Below are positions 16,289-24,642 of a DNA stretch of 36,413 bases, piece by piece. A program made the position numbers and the translations under genes. The notes beneath the pieces are model-generated. The model was given only the letters and a program-made list of their open reading frames with translations, ran no database searches and was not told where the DNA came from. Source of the stretch: an uncultured Myxococcales bacterium (GTDB lineage: Bacteria > Myxococcota_A > Polyangia > Nannocystales > Nannocystaceae); the NCBI GenBank assembly GCA_902826865.1, contig CADEGN010000021.1, positions 9,897 to 46,309 of the forward strand. The letters run 5' to 3'. Position 1 is the stretch's first letter. Every line of letters starts with the position of its first letter.

Positions 16289-18127
16289 GTGAAGTCAGCC
16301 GCCAAATCGCGGGGCGCCCGCGCCAACAATGCGCGGTCGTGGCTCGATCCGCGCGAGCACTGGATCTTGTTGCTGGGCTGGATCGCGGCCCTCGCCGGGG
16401 CGGTGGTGCTGGCTGTGCCCGGACCGGCCTGGCTCGGGACGGCGGGCGAGATCGCGGTCTTCGCCATGCCTGGACTGGTCATTTGGTGGGCGCTCACCGG
16501 CTTCTCGGGCTACGAACATCGCATTGGCCTGCGCATCGTCTCGCGGCCCGCGCCGGCTCGCGGCGCCCCGATTCTGGCCATCGTCTGCTTGGTTGCGGCG
16601 GCGGCGGGGATCGCCGCGCTCGTCCTTGGTGTTCACAGCGCGCTCGTGGTCATCGCGACCGCGCTTCTTGCCGGCCTCGCCCTGGTGGCGTGGCTGTTGC
16701 GCCATTTTGCCCTGTTCGCAAGCCTCTCGATCTTCGGTATCGCCCTCGGCGTCGCCGCGCTGATCGTCGTGCAGTCGGTGGCAACCGGATTTCAGCACGA
16801 GTTCGAGCGCCGAGTCGTGGGCGTGTATGGCCACATCAACGTGTTTCGCAACTTCGGGCTCACGGAATACCGCCGCTTCGAGAACTTCCTTCGCACCCTC
16901 GATGGTGTCGTCGGCGCGAGCCCGTTCGTCTACTACACCATGGCTCTGTCGCCGACGGCGCGGGCAGAGGACGGGGGTGAGATCCGCCGCGCCACGGTGC
17001 TGGTCAAGGGCATCGAGCCCAGGACCGCGCACCAGGTCATCGATCTCGAGGCGCACCTGGCCGCGGCCAGCGATGAACCGGTGCAGATCACCGACCTCGT
17101 GAGCGACCTCGAGCTTCAGCCGCTGCCGGATCGTCCGGATGACAAGCTCCCCGAGGTCATCGCCCAGACGCCCGATCCGCGTGGTCCTGATTGGTATCCC
17201 GCCGCGCTCGCGCATTGGACCGCGCTGCCGAGTTACGCGAAATACGGCCGCGGGCGGCGCGCGACCAAGCTCGAAGGCGACGACCCCTGGCCCGATCCGC
17301 AGGCCGAGAACGACACGGCGACGCAGGACGCCAAGTTGCCGACGATGTTCATCGGTGTGACGCTTGCGAGCCAGCTGGGCCTTGCCCTCGGCGATGTTGT
17401 GACGATGGTCGATCCGGGTGCTGGATGGGAGCACTCCGAGGTGCCGGAGTTCCGCCGCTATCGCATCGCCGGGGTTTACCGCGCCGGTTTCCAGGAGTTC
17501 GACTCCCGCCTCGTGTACGTCGACATCCGCGAGCTGCAATGGTTCAAGTACCGCGGCAAGGACACGGCTTCGGGTGTCGATCTACGCTTGCGCGATCTCT
17601 ACGACGCGCCCGAGGTCGAGACCCGTGTCCGCGACGTGCTGTCCGACGACGAGTACTCGATCCTTGAGTGGGAGAAGCTCAACGCCAACTTGTTTCAGTC
17701 GATTCAGACCCAAAAATCGATCCTGACCGTGATCCTCAGCCTGGTCAGTGCGGTCGCCGGATTCAATATTCTCGCGGCGCTGTGGACGATGGTCGTGCGG
17801 CGAACCAATGAGATCGCGATCTTGATGTCGATGGGCGCGACGGCCGCGGGCGTGGGCAGGATTTTTCAGTTTGCCGGGATGACCCTCGGCGTCGTCGGAT
17901 CCCTCGCCGGCGTCGCCTTTGGCCTGGTGTTGTGCTGGCTGGTCGAGCTCTACGGTTACACCCTCGATCCCGAGGTGTACTTTATTGAGCGCCTGCCGGT
18001 GGAGTTCTCCAAGGTGCAGATCACGGCGGTGCTGGTGTTGACGATGGGGATCGCGTTCCTCGCGACCGTGCCACCGAGCCTGCGTGCGGCTCGGCTGCGG
18101 CCGGTGGAGGGGTTGCGCTACGAGTGA
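16289..18127 (+). CDS. LolC/LolE-like ABC permease with extra N-terminal helices
   Basis: This 612-residue inner-membrane protein is related to LolC/LolE/MacB permeases, which release lipoproteins from the inner membrane. The family hallmark VQSVATGFQHEFERRVVGVYGHINV lies at about 161-185 after the first canonical helix, followed by a large periplasmic domain. Three C-terminal helices follow, with SLVSAVAGFNILAALWTMV and RRTNEIAILMSMGAT, typical of FtsX-like domains. Unusually, residues 1-140 add about four hydrophobic segments before the canonical first helix, and the periplasmic domain has a charged insert (about 270-350). The start is GTG 16289. A second permease overlaps its end; no LolD-type ATPase is adjacent. 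Confidence 0.88.
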   Translation: MKSAAKSRGARANNARSWLDPREHWILLLGWIAALAGAVVLAVPGPAWLGTAGEIAVFAMPGLVIWWALTGFSGYEHRIGLRIVSRPAPARGAPILAIVCLVAAAAGIAALVLGVHSALVVIATALLAGLALVAWLLRHFALFASLSIFGIALGVAALIVVQSVATGFQHEFERRVVGVYGHINVFRNFGLTEYRRFENFLRTLDGVVGASPFVYYTMALSPTARAEDGGEIRRATVLVKGIEPRTAHQVIDLEAHLAAASDEPVQITDLVSDLELQPLPDRPDDKLPEVIAQTPDPRGPDWYPAALAHWTALPSYAKYGRGRRATKLEGDDPWPDPQAENDTATQDAKLPTMFIGVTLASQLGLALGDVVTMVDPGAGWEHSEVPEFRRYRIAGVYRAGFQEFDSRLVYVDIRELQWFKYRGKDTASGVDLRLRDLYDAPEVETRVRDVLSDDEYSILEWEKLNANLFQSIQTQKSILTVILSLVSAVAGFNILAALWTMVVRRTNEIAILMSMGATAAGVGRIFQFAGMTLGVVGSLAGVAFGLVLCWLVELYGYTLDPEVYFIERLPVEFSKVQITAVLVLTMGIAFLATVPPSLRAARLRPVEGLRYE

Positions 18128-19661
18128 GACGCGCACGCGTTGGGCGCTGCTCCGGCTGTGCGCCGGGCGCCTGGCGTTTCGCGAACGCCCCGCGGCCGCG
18201 CGGGTGCGCATCGCCGGGTTCGTGGCCGTGGCCGTGGCCCTCGGCTGCGCGGTTGCGATCGCGCTTGGAGCCCATCACGTAGCGCTCCTCGTCGCCCTTG
18301 CGCTCGCGAGTCTGATCGCCCTTCCGCTCGTGTGCCTGCGGCTATTTCCGGCGGCGATGGCCGTGTCCGTCGTCGGCATCGCGCTCAGCTGCGCAAGCCT
18401 GATGACCTCACTCGCAGTGACGAGCGGGTTTCTCTCGGAGATCAGTCGAGCGGTTGCCCGCTTCAACGGGCACGTGCTGATGACCAAGTACGGGCTCGAT
18501 TTCTTCGAGTACGAGGCCATTGCGGATCGCGTGCTTAGCGACGAGCGGGTGGTGGCGGCGTCGCCATTCGCGTTTTCGATGGTCGCGATCGTTCCCGACG
18601 ATGGCGCGACGCCGGCGACGACGTCGAGTCACGTAACCGGCGTGGACCCGTCGTCGTCCGCCGATCCCTGGGCGCCGGCGCTCGCAGCGGAGGCGCGCGG
18701 CTTGACGCAAACCGAACGCGCGCAGGCGAAGGACGAGCCGGCGCGGGGTCCGGCGATTGTGGTCGCGAAGGGTATCGATCCCCGCCGCGCGGCCGGATTG
18801 CGGGGCCTATCGGCGACCTTCCATCGCGGCGACCTCGCGGCCTTGCGTCCGGCCAGCTCCAACACTCGACCAGGCATCGTCCTCGGCGTCGGTCTGGCGC
18901 GCGAGCTCGGCGTCGTCGTCGGTGATCGGGTTCGCGTGGTGGTGCCGGCCGAGATCGACGGCGCCGCGGCGTCTGCCGGCGCGCCACCACGCCACGCTAC
19001 GTTCGATGTCCTCGATCTTCTCGAGGTCGGGGTCGGCGAGTTCGACCGACAAATGGCGCTCATGCACATCACCGCCGGGCAGGCGCTGTTCTTTCGCGAG
19101 GGCCGGGTGACCGGGATCGAGTTCGAGCTCACCGAGCCGAGTCTCGCCGATGCGGTCGTGGCCGACTGGAGCGCCGAGTTGCCACAGATGTATCGGCTCT
19201 CGACCTGGCGTGAGAGTAACTCCGATCTTCTACTGGTCCTCGAACAGGTTCGGATCGTGTTGTCGCTCGTGCTCGGGCTCATGGTGCTCGTTGGCGCGGC
19301 GTCGCTGGTTGCCAGCTTGCTCCTCGTGATCCGGCGCAAGCACCATGACATTGGGGTGTTGCTCGCGGTCGGCTGCGACGGCTGGATCGTGTTCTGGGTG
19401 TTCGAGCTGGTCGGCCTGGTGGCGGGCGCGGTGGGAGCCGTTCTCGGCGTCGCGCTCGGCGCGTTCTATTGCGCGGTGATCGCTGCGTTCGACTACCCCC
19501 TGGCCACCGATGTCTATCCGCTGTCCCACCTCCCGGTCCAGATCGCCGTCGTCGACGTTGTCGTGCCGGTGGCGGTCGTGCTGGTGCTGTGTGGCGTCGC
19601 CAGCGGACCGGTGGCGCGGATGGCCGCGCGCGTGCGCATCATCGGTGCGCTGGGGCGATAG
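18084..19661 (+). CDS. Second LolC/LolE-like ABC permease
   Basis: This permease of up to 525 residues partners the preceding one. It has two hydrophobic segments before the canonical first helix (about 42-85), then MAVSVVGIALSCASLMTSLAVTSGFLSEISRAVARFNGHVLM, the equivalent of the LolC/E hallmark. A periplasmic domain and three C-terminal helices (LVLGLMVLVGAASLVASLLLVIRRKHHDIGVLLAVGC and onward) complete it. GTG 18084 gives a 44-nt overlap with the first permease; an in-frame GTG further in is possible since residues 1-40 are not conserved-looking. The pair would form a heterodimer needing an ATPase encoded elsewhere. Confidence 0.85.
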   Translation: MRLGCGRWRGCATSETRTRWALLRLCAGRLAFRERPAAARVRIAGFVAVAVALGCAVAIALGAHHVALLVALALASLIALPLVCLRLFPAAMAVSVVGIALSCASLMTSLAVTSGFLSEISRAVARFNGHVLMTKYGLDFFEYEAIADRVLSDERVVAASPFAFSMVAIVPDDGATPATTSSHVTGVDPSSSADPWAPALAAEARGLTQTERAQAKDEPARGPAIVVAKGIDPRRAAGLRGLSATFHRGDLAALRPASSNTRPGIVLGVGLARELGVVVGDRVRVVVPAEIDGAAASAGAPPRHATFDVLDLLEVGVGEFDRQMALMHITAGQALFFREGRVTGIEFELTEPSLADAVVADWSAELPQMYRLSTWRESNSDLLLVLEQVRIVLSLVLGLMVLVGAASLVASLLLVIRRKHHDIGVLLAVGCDGWIVFWVFELVGLVAGAVGAVLGVALGAFYCAVIAAFDYPLATDVYPLSHLPVQIAVVDVVVPVAVVLVLCGVASGPVARMAARVRIIGALGR

Positions 19662-19680
19662 CCCGTGAATCGGGACTAAG

Positions 19681-20541
19681 CTAGCCGGCCTTCGGTGGGG
19701 GCGCGCCTGCGCCGGTCGGAGGCGCCACCGGGGTCGACGATATTTGACCCGCGATCCCCCCGTTTTCCACGCTCGACTTGGACTGGAGCTCGCCGATCTT
19801 CTTGCGTGCCACTGTTTCTGAGTAGGGCGAGCAGCAGTCCATCCGAACGTAGGCTGACCACTCGTCGAGTGCGTGCTTGAGATCCCCGTTGGCCTCATAG
19901 ACCTGGGCCGCGCCGGCGTGCGCCATCTTGTCCGACGCGTACGTCCGCAACGCCTTCATGTACATCTTGAGCGACTCATCGAGTCGCTTCTGCGCGCGCA
20001 GGACATCGGCGAGCTCGGTATGGACGAACTTCGCCTGGGGATCGACCTCGGCGACCTTTCGCAGGACAACCTCCGCCTCGTCGTACTTCTCGGCCAGCTT
20101 GAGCTCGATCCCCTGCGGCAGCCCGTACTCGCTCTTGTCGGGCGCGAGCTCGAACGCCTTGCCGTAGGCCGCGGCCGCGTCGGCGTGGCGCCCAAGCTTG
20201 GCCAGGAGCTCACCGCGGAGGCTGTGGTTCGGTGCGTCGTCTGGCTTGGCGGCGATCGCCTTGTCGATGAGCACAAGGGCTTCCTCGACGTTGCCGTCGG
20301 CGCTGCGGATCCGGGCCATCCCGGCCAGGGCCTCGTGCTGATCGGCCTGCTGTTGCAGGATCTTGTCGTAGAGTTGCTCGGCGTCCTTGTTCTTGTTGTT
20401 GCGCAGGCGCGTGTTCGCGGTGTCGAGGTCGGCGCGCAATTTCGCGGCCGCTTCTGCCGGATCGACCTCCGGCTTCTTGTCGCAGGCGGAAACAAGCGCG
20501 AGCACGAGCAGGGAGGGGAGCACGAGCGGCGATACACGCAT
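19681..20541 (-). CDS. TPR-repeat lipoprotein
   Basis: This 286-residue lipoprotein has the signal MRVSPLVLPSLLVLALVSAC and a clear lipobox (LVSAC). About six tetratricopeptide units follow, for example AEQLYDKILQQQADQHEALAGMARI, AAAYGKAFELAPDKSEYG and EVVLRKVAEVDPQAKFVHTELADVL, a fold used as a protein scaffold. The C-terminus is Pro/Ala/Gly-rich. ATG 20541 begins the signal; ATG 20559 (MQALRAM) is an alternative six residues upstream. It converges with the permease genes and diverges from the lipocalin-like gene. TPR lipoproteins often act in outer-membrane assembly or polysaccharide and pilus secretion; which applies here is unknown. Confidence 0.85.
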   Translation of the reverse strand: MRVSPLVLPSLLVLALVSACDKKPEVDPAEAAAKLRADLDTANTRLRNNKNKDAEQLYDKILQQQADQHEALAGMARIRSADGNVEEALVLIDKAIAAKPDDAPNHSLRGELLAKLGRHADAAAAYGKAFELAPDKSEYGLPQGIELKLAEKYDEAEVVLRKVAEVDPQAKFVHTELADVLRAQKRLDESLKMYMKALRTYASDKMAHAGAAQVYEANGDLKHALDEWSAYVRMDCCSPYSETVARKKIGELQSKSSVENGGIAGQISSTPVAPPTGAGAPPPKAG

Positions 20542-20730
20542 GGCTCGTAGAGCCTGCATGCCGAGCCGCTTCCAGGCAAGGCTTCTCGCCCCCAAGCCGA
20601 GGATTGCGGGGTAAGGGCGTGAGCGCGGGTACAAACCCGGCCTCCACCAGGCACGCGTCGCCTGTTGCCGCCCACGCGAAAGTCTTCGCTCACGGGTTCG
20701 ACGCGGTGGCCGCCGCGTCCGTGGATCCCG

Positions 20731-20760
20731 TTGCGCATGGAAGACGCAGCACACTACGAT
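20731..20760 (+). promoter_or_regulatory. Promoter of the lipocalin-like gene
   Basis: TTGCGC (20731-20736) and TACGAT (20755-20760) are spaced by 18 nt and fit -35 and -10 boxes. Only 8 nt separate the -10 from the ATG at 20769, which predicts a leaderless or almost leaderless mRNA and supports that start codon. Confidence 0.5.
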
Positions 20761-20768
20761 CGCAATCG

Positions 20769-21815
20769 ATGGCGGGGGATCGCGGCGATCGAGACGGCGG
20801 CCGGTCGCTGCGCCGTGAGGCAAAGACGGCGTTGGCTCGCTGGGTCGTGCACAAGCGGCGATCGCTCGGTGACCCCGAGCGCGATCGGCCGCGCGACAGT
20901 GACGAGGCCACCCACGCGTGGGATGGGCGGCGGCGGTTCGCCGAGGATTACACGTTCGCCGCCGTCGATCCGACGCTCGCCGTGCTCGTGCGCCTTGAGT
21001 CGTTGCCAGGACGCGCGGCGCATCGGCTTTGGGTGATCGTATTCGGTGAACACGGCACGTTCATGCTCCCGCACGTCGACCAGCTGATCACCCGTCGCTC
21101 GGCCGATCATTGGCGGGTCGGTGGCGTCGAGCTCGACTGCATGGCGCCGTTTCGGCGGTGGTCGATCCAGTGCCGCAACAAGCTCGTCCGCGTCGACGCC
21201 GGCGCGCTGGCAGTCCCGGTGCCTTGCGTGCTCGAGCTCGAGCACAGCTGCAGCGACGCGCCGTTCGTCCCCGGTGTCGATGATGACCCGGAGCTCGTGG
21301 CGGCGCGCTTGGGCGAGGCGCACTGGGACGCTGACCTGGTGAGATCGGTGCGGCGCGCGACCCAACGCGGGTACGTCCAGCTCGGTCGCATGACGGGCAC
21401 GATCCGCATCGGCGATCACTCGCTCGCGGTGTCGGCTCCGGCGATGCGGCAGCACACCTGGGGCGTACGCGATTGGGGGGCAGCCGGCCACGCGTCGCAG
21501 TGGTTCGTTCACCGCGCAGAGCGGGCAGCCTGGGTTCAGCACGCGGTTTTCCCGACGTTTACCCTCGAGGGCGGGTTCGTTCGTGACCACGAGTCGCGGG
21601 CGCCGGTTCGAACGCTCGAGCTTGCGGACCACGCGATCGCGCTCACCACATCGCAGGCGTCGTTGCGGTTCCAGGGGAACGCTATCGCTACGGTCGAGCT
21701 GCGCGTCGATGGTCGCGGGGCGCTGGCCCTGTCGTGGCTGCGCGATGAAGATGGCGGCGCGGCCCTCGTCGCCGCCCAGCGACGCACACTGCCCCGTCCG
21801 TCGCCCCGTCCATAG
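20769..21815 (+). CDS. Lipocalin-like (CrtC/AttH or DUF7064-type) protein, tentative
   Basis: This is a 348-residue protein without signal peptide or membrane segment. The middle and C-terminal parts are beta-rich. The segment YVQLGRMTGTIRIGDHSL and then MRQHTWGVRDWG with HASQWFVHR resembles the strand-loop motif G.(I/V).V.G....G.G.R.HSWG.RDW seen in CrtC/AttH-like lipocalin domains and DUF7064 proteins. The assignment rests on that motif alone. The first 50 residues are Arg-rich and probably disordered. ATG 20769 is supported by a promoter-like sequence ending 8 nt upstream; longer frames upstream would cross it. Lipids or other hydrophobic molecules are plausible ligands, by family only. 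Confidence 0.6.
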   Translation: MAGDRGDRDGGRSLRREAKTALARWVVHKRRSLGDPERDRPRDSDEATHAWDGRRRFAEDYTFAAVDPTLAVLVRLESLPGRAAHRLWVIVFGEHGTFMLPHVDQLITRRSADHWRVGGVELDCMAPFRRWSIQCRNKLVRVDAGALAVPVPCVLELEHSCSDAPFVPGVDDDPELVAARLGEAHWDADLVRSVRRATQRGYVQLGRMTGTIRIGDHSLAVSAPAMRQHTWGVRDWGAAGHASQWFVHRAERAAWVQHAVFPTFTLEGGFVRDHESRAPVRTLELADHAIALTTSQASLRFQGNAIATVELRVDGRGALALSWLRDEDGGAALVAAQRRTLPRPSPRP

Positions 21816-21818
21816 CGG

Positions 21819-21847
21819 TTGCCTTGCTCGCCCGCGCTAGTTATCTT
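21819..21847 (+). promoter_or_regulatory. Promoter of the rhodanese/VOC operon
   Basis: TTGCCT (21819-21824) and TATCTT (21842-21847) are spaced by 17 nt. The ATG at 21857 is 9 nt after the -10, again without room for a Shine-Dalgarno sequence. Confidence 0.5.
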
Positions 21848-21856
21848 GGCACTTCC

Positions 21857-22261
21857 ATGGCGGGGAAAAAGATCGACAGCGCGGAGGCGATCCGCATGCA
21901 TGCGGCCGGCGCCATCTATCTCGACGTCCGCTCCGTCCCTGAGTTCGAAGCGGGCCACGCGCCCGGGGCGTACAACATCCCGCTTTTGCATATGGGTCCC
22001 GCGGGCATGAGCCCCAACCCTGCGTTCGCGGACGAGGTTGTCGCTGCGATCCCGCGCGACGTCGATGTCGTGGTGGCGTGCAAGGCCGGCGGTCGTTCCG
22101 CGGAGGCGGTTCGGCAACTTTCGGCCCTGGGTTTCACGCAGCTGTTCGACTTCGCCGGCGGATGGCATGGCAACCCGGGGGATCCGGGCTGGGTCGCGAG
22201 GGGCGGGCCGCAAAGCACCGCCAGCGAACCGGGCCGGCGGCATCGGGATCTCACGCGATGA
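21857..22261 (+). CDS. Single-domain rhodanese
   Basis: This 134-residue protein is a one-domain rhodanese (sulfurtransferase). It shows YLDVRSVPEFEAGHAPGAYNIPL, the standard N-terminal signature, and the active-site loop CKAGGRS with catalytic Cys75, followed by AVRQLSALGFTQLFDFAGGWHGN. It should carry a cysteine persulfide and pass sulfur to thiols or proteins. ATG 21857 is chosen for its position relative to the -10 box. The last codons overlap the VOC gene (ATGA), so the two proteins are made together and may act on the same small-molecule route. The C-terminal 20 residues are polar and likely disordered. Confidence 0.93.
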   Translation: MAGKKIDSAEAIRMHAAGAIYLDVRSVPEFEAGHAPGAYNIPLLHMGPAGMSPNPAFADEVVAAIPRDVDVVVACKAGGRSAEAVRQLSALGFTQLFDFAGGWHGNPGDPGWVARGGPQSTASEPGRRHRDLTR

Positions 22262-22674
22262 CCGAACTGCCGCCGAGTCTTGGTCTGCGCCACGTCGCGC
22301 TGTGGATCCCCGACGAAAAATTTGGCCAAACGGTTGCATTTTATCGCGATGGCGTCGGCCTCCGCGTCGACTGGCAGCCCGACGAGGACAACGTTTATCT
22401 GAGCGGCGGTCCTGACAACCTCGCTTTGCACCGCGTTCGTCCGCCGCGGAGGATCGACCTTACGACGTCGAGCCTCGATCACCTCGGCTTCTGCGTGCCC
22501 AACGCCGCGGCCGTACATGCCTGGCACGCGCGATTGGCGGAGGTGGCCAGTGCGGGAGGTTGCGAAATCGCCGCTGGCGTCCGCACCCATCGTGACGGCG
22601 CGACTTCGTTTTACGTGCGTGATCCGGCCGGCACGACGGTCCAGTTCATCCACATCCCGAACCTGCTGGCGTGA
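22258..22674 (+). CDS. VOC-superfamily (glyoxalase-like) protein
   Basis: This 138-residue protein has one vicinal oxygen chelate domain with two paired beta-alpha-beta-beta-beta units. The first begins LGLRHVALWIPD with FYRDGVGLRVDW; the second begins SSLDHLGFCVPNAAAVHAWHARL and ends TSFYVRDPAGTTVQFIHIP. Usual metal-ligand positions would be His12, His58 or a neighbour, His75 and Gln129; many relatives have Glu at the last. It could be a lyase, dioxygenase or binding protein. The start ATG overlaps the rhodanese stop by 4 nt. No substrate can be assigned. Confidence 0.88.
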   Translation: MTELPPSLGLRHVALWIPDEKFGQTVAFYRDGVGLRVDWQPDEDNVYLSGGPDNLALHRVRPPRRIDLTTSSLDHLGFCVPNAAAVHAWHARLAEVASAGGCEIAAGVRTHRDGATSFYVRDPAGTTVQFIHIPNLLA

Positions 22675-22690
22675 CAGCGCGGGGGCGCTG
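22675..22690. terminator. Hairpin between convergent genes
   Basis: A perfect 6-bp stem CAGCGC / GCGCTG with a GGGG loop starts immediately after the VOC stop codon. It lies in the 33-nt gap between two convergent genes and could end transcription from either side. No T-run is present. Confidence 0.4.
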
Positions 22691-22707
22691 ACACCCTGCT
22701 GGCGGGA

Positions 22708-23112
22708 TCACTCCGGCGCTTCGGAGGAGATCCCGCGTAGCCAACGTTGGGCGGCACGCTCGTCGGCGAAAAATCGGAGGTGGACGTCGCTGTGGAGGCT
22801 CGCCAACGTCGCCGCCGTACGCAGCACGGCGGACGCCGCGAGGAACGCAACCCGGCGAACGCCGCGATCCGCAGCGCTGCGCAGGAGTTCGCAGGCCAGA
22901 TGCGCGCACCCCGATTCGTATCCAGCAACATCGCGGAGGTCGATGAGCACCGCCACCGGTACGATGTCGCCTTGCCGCCATTGCTCGAAGGTTGCACCGA
23001 GCATGTCGGCGGTCAGAAAGCCACCGCCTCGGAACATCGCCACCGCGCGCTGGACGTCGTACGACGCGCTCAGCTCCGAGGGGAGATCTGTATAGTGTTT
23101 CGACGTGGTCAT
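22708..23112 (-). CDS. SpoIIAA/STAS-like protein, tentative
   Basis: This 134-residue soluble protein reads as alternating strands and helices. The core VPVAVLIDLRDVAGYESGCAHLACELLRSAADRGVRRVAFLA, then the end HLRFFADERAAQRWL, matches the layout of SpoIIAA-like/STAS proteins (YtfH-type 'DERAAxxWL' ends are common there). Such proteins bind lipids or act as anti-anti-sigma-like switches; neither role is shown here. ATG 23112 is chosen; a GTG at 23124 would add four residues. It stands alone, convergent with the VOC gene and followed upstream by a gap without genes. Confidence 0.65.
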   Translation of the reverse strand: MTTSKHYTDLPSELSASYDVQRAVAMFRGGGFLTADMLGATFEQWRQGDIVPVAVLIDLRDVAGYESGCAHLACELLRSAADRGVRRVAFLAASAVLRTAATLASLHSDVHLRFFADERAAQRWLRGISSEAPE

Positions 23113-23576
23113 ACGGCGACTCACGCATGCGGGCGGCGGGGGAGCGGAGCGAACGATCCTTGTTCGCCCAACGTGGATGACGCGTCGTCACGTGGACAGT
23201 CGCGTCGACGATCTCGAGTCTACCGGTCGCAGCGCGCGGGGGCAATCTGCTTTGCATCCGCTGCCGTCTTTTTTTGCGCATTCGCGATCGGCGAATCGTT
23301 CGGCGGCGCGGACGCTTGTATCTGCCTGCGTTACCCGGGCTTTGCCTGAGGGCGGGCCTGAGGGCGGGCCCGCGAGGGTGGACCCGACGGCGAGCGCGGT
23401 TCTCCTCGCGCCAGCCAAGGCCGTGTCACATGACCGAAGTGAGCGATGGCCCACGGTTCGGAGAGTTGTTGGCACCCACCGCGGCGGCGAGTTGCGCCCG
23501 CGGTGAGATAGATCTCCAACTTTGCGCCGCCGGGCGACCGGTTCTTGGCCAAGGGATCGCCAGATGGCGGCCGGGC
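23113..23576. other. 464-nt gap without a convincing gene
   Basis: Frames here lack starts, ribosome sites or protein-like composition. Visible details are a 12-bp direct repeat CCTGAGGGCGGG (23345-23368, two copies) running into the palindrome GCGGGCCCGC (23364-23373). A seven-T run (about 23270-23276) sits just before the dyad ATTCGC / GCGAAT (about 23280-23296). One frame carries a short hydrophobic stretch (AICFASAAVFFCAFAIGES, to 23349) but has no start codon. It may be a gene remnant or an untranslated region of the neighbours. Confidence 0.6.
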
Positions 23577-24419
23577 TCAGCCGCCGGTGCCCGAGTCTGC
23601 CGCTCCCGAGCCGCCGCTGCCACCGCTCGAGTCAACGCCGCCGCCGCCTCCTGGGAACGTCAGCATCCCCGTGCACGTTGGCATCTGTGGCATGGCGGCC
23701 GTCGTGTTGCATTCGATCGCCCACTCGATCGTTTGACCGGGGCCGGGAGGCTGGAAGGTGATCGATAGGACATCACCAAGCGGCATGTCGTTGTCGTCGA
23801 GGGGTTGAAACGTGGCGCTGTCGAACAGGGTGCCGTCGAGCTTTCGCTCCGGGTCCGGCACGGTCTGGAAGCCCGGTGGGACCTCGCAGTCGAAGTCGAC
23901 CGAGACCAACTCCGTCGACATCATCCGGAAGGTGCGCACCCTGAACTTCTTGGCCTCGATGAAGTTGCACATGGCGAAGTCCCCGTCGAGGAAGTTCTGC
24001 CATTTGACCTTGAACACGGCGGGGGCGATCGCGAGATTGGTCTCGAGCGAGCGCGTGACACCCCCAGAGATCTTCACGGAGTCGTCGTCGGTCGCACCGC
24101 CGACGTTGTCAACGACCGCGACTCCGTTGGCGTCGATGCCTTGCACGAGCACGTCGTACTTCCCACTCGGGATGGTGTCGACGAGGATCGGTGTCTCGGG
24201 GGCGCATGGCGCCTCCTCGGTTCGCGTCGCGTCGGTGTTGCGCAAGAGGCTGACCTTGACGGTCTCTACGCCGAACTGCTGGCAGGTCCCGTTGCCGTCG
24301 AACCCGAAGTTGTACGAGAGCTCGAGGTTGCCGTTGTTGGGACCGTCGGCACAGGCGGTCCCGAGCGCGATCGCGGCTAGGGGAGTAAGAAGACGGAAGG
24401 AGAGGGTGCACCAAGTCAT
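23577..24419 (-). CDS. Predicted lipoprotein with Gly/Ser-rich tail
   Basis: This 280-residue protein has a lipoprotein signal (FRLLTPLAAIALGTAC, Cys23). The mature part is beta-rich with Cys-containing segments (NGTCQQFGVETVKVSLL, KYDVLVQGIDANG) and looks like one or two Ig-like or carboxypeptidase-regulatory-like domains. The last 25 residues are Gly/Ser (GGGGGVDSSGGSGGSG). No family is recognised, but such lipoproteins are numerous in myxobacteria. ATG 24419 is preceded by GGAGA at a good distance, so it uses a classic ribosome site. The gene upstream (M74 endopeptidase) is divergent, 223 nt away. Confidence 0.72.
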   Translation of the reverse strand: MTWCTLSFRLLTPLAAIALGTACADGPNNGNLELSYNFGFDGNGTCQQFGVETVKVSLLRNTDATRTEEAPCAPETPILVDTIPSGKYDVLVQGIDANGVAVVDNVGGATDDDSVKISGGVTRSLETNLAIAPAVFKVKWQNFLDGDFAMCNFIEAKKFRVRTFRMMSTELVSVDFDCEVPPGFQTVPDPERKLDGTLFDSATFQPLDDNDMPLGDVLSITFQPPGPGQTIEWAIECNTTAAMPQMPTCTGMLTFPGGGGGVDSSGGSGGSGAADSGTGG

Positions 24420-24642
24420 TGAGTCGGTCTCCGGGAGCGCGTCTGCACGAAGCGTCTTGCGGAAGGCGATGCAAGGCAAGCTACTGGGTGATTGCGCGGA
24501 GGGATCTGGACGCCGACGGGACGTGTGATGTTCACCGGCGACCTGCCCGCCGTACTGGCCCCGGCCCTGGCCGCGGCATTGGCCGTTTTCTTGCGCCCGC
24601 CGGCACGGATATGCCAACCGACCCGGGGAGGTGTTATCCCAC

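Noticed and set aside
16295..17539. 414-residue minus-strand frame opposite the first permease
   Set aside because: Its composition is typical of an antisense shadow and the plus-strand permease has clear motifs.
20625..20649. tRNA-like 3' end: GCGGG, a TACAAAC loop, CCCGG and then a CCA-like end
   Set aside because: The loop lacks the TTC signature, and no matching acceptor strand, D-arm or anticodon arm exists about 65 nt upstream. It is chance similarity in GC-rich DNA.
23262..23296. T-run beside a hairpin, like an intrinsic terminator
   Set aside because: The T-run comes before the dyad on the plus strand and reads as an A-run after it on the minus strand, so the order is wrong for a terminator in either direction.
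23221..23349. Short hydrophobic frame (AICFASAAVFFCAFAIGES) resembling a signal peptide
   Set aside because: It has no ATG, GTG or TTG start at a sensible place and no ribosome site, and it ends after 30 residues. It was left as part of the non-coding gap.
23345..23373. Two-copy repeat CCTGAGGGCGGG as a CRISPR or regulatory array
   Set aside because: There are only two adjacent copies with no spacers and no cas genes; it is more simply a short tandem duplication.
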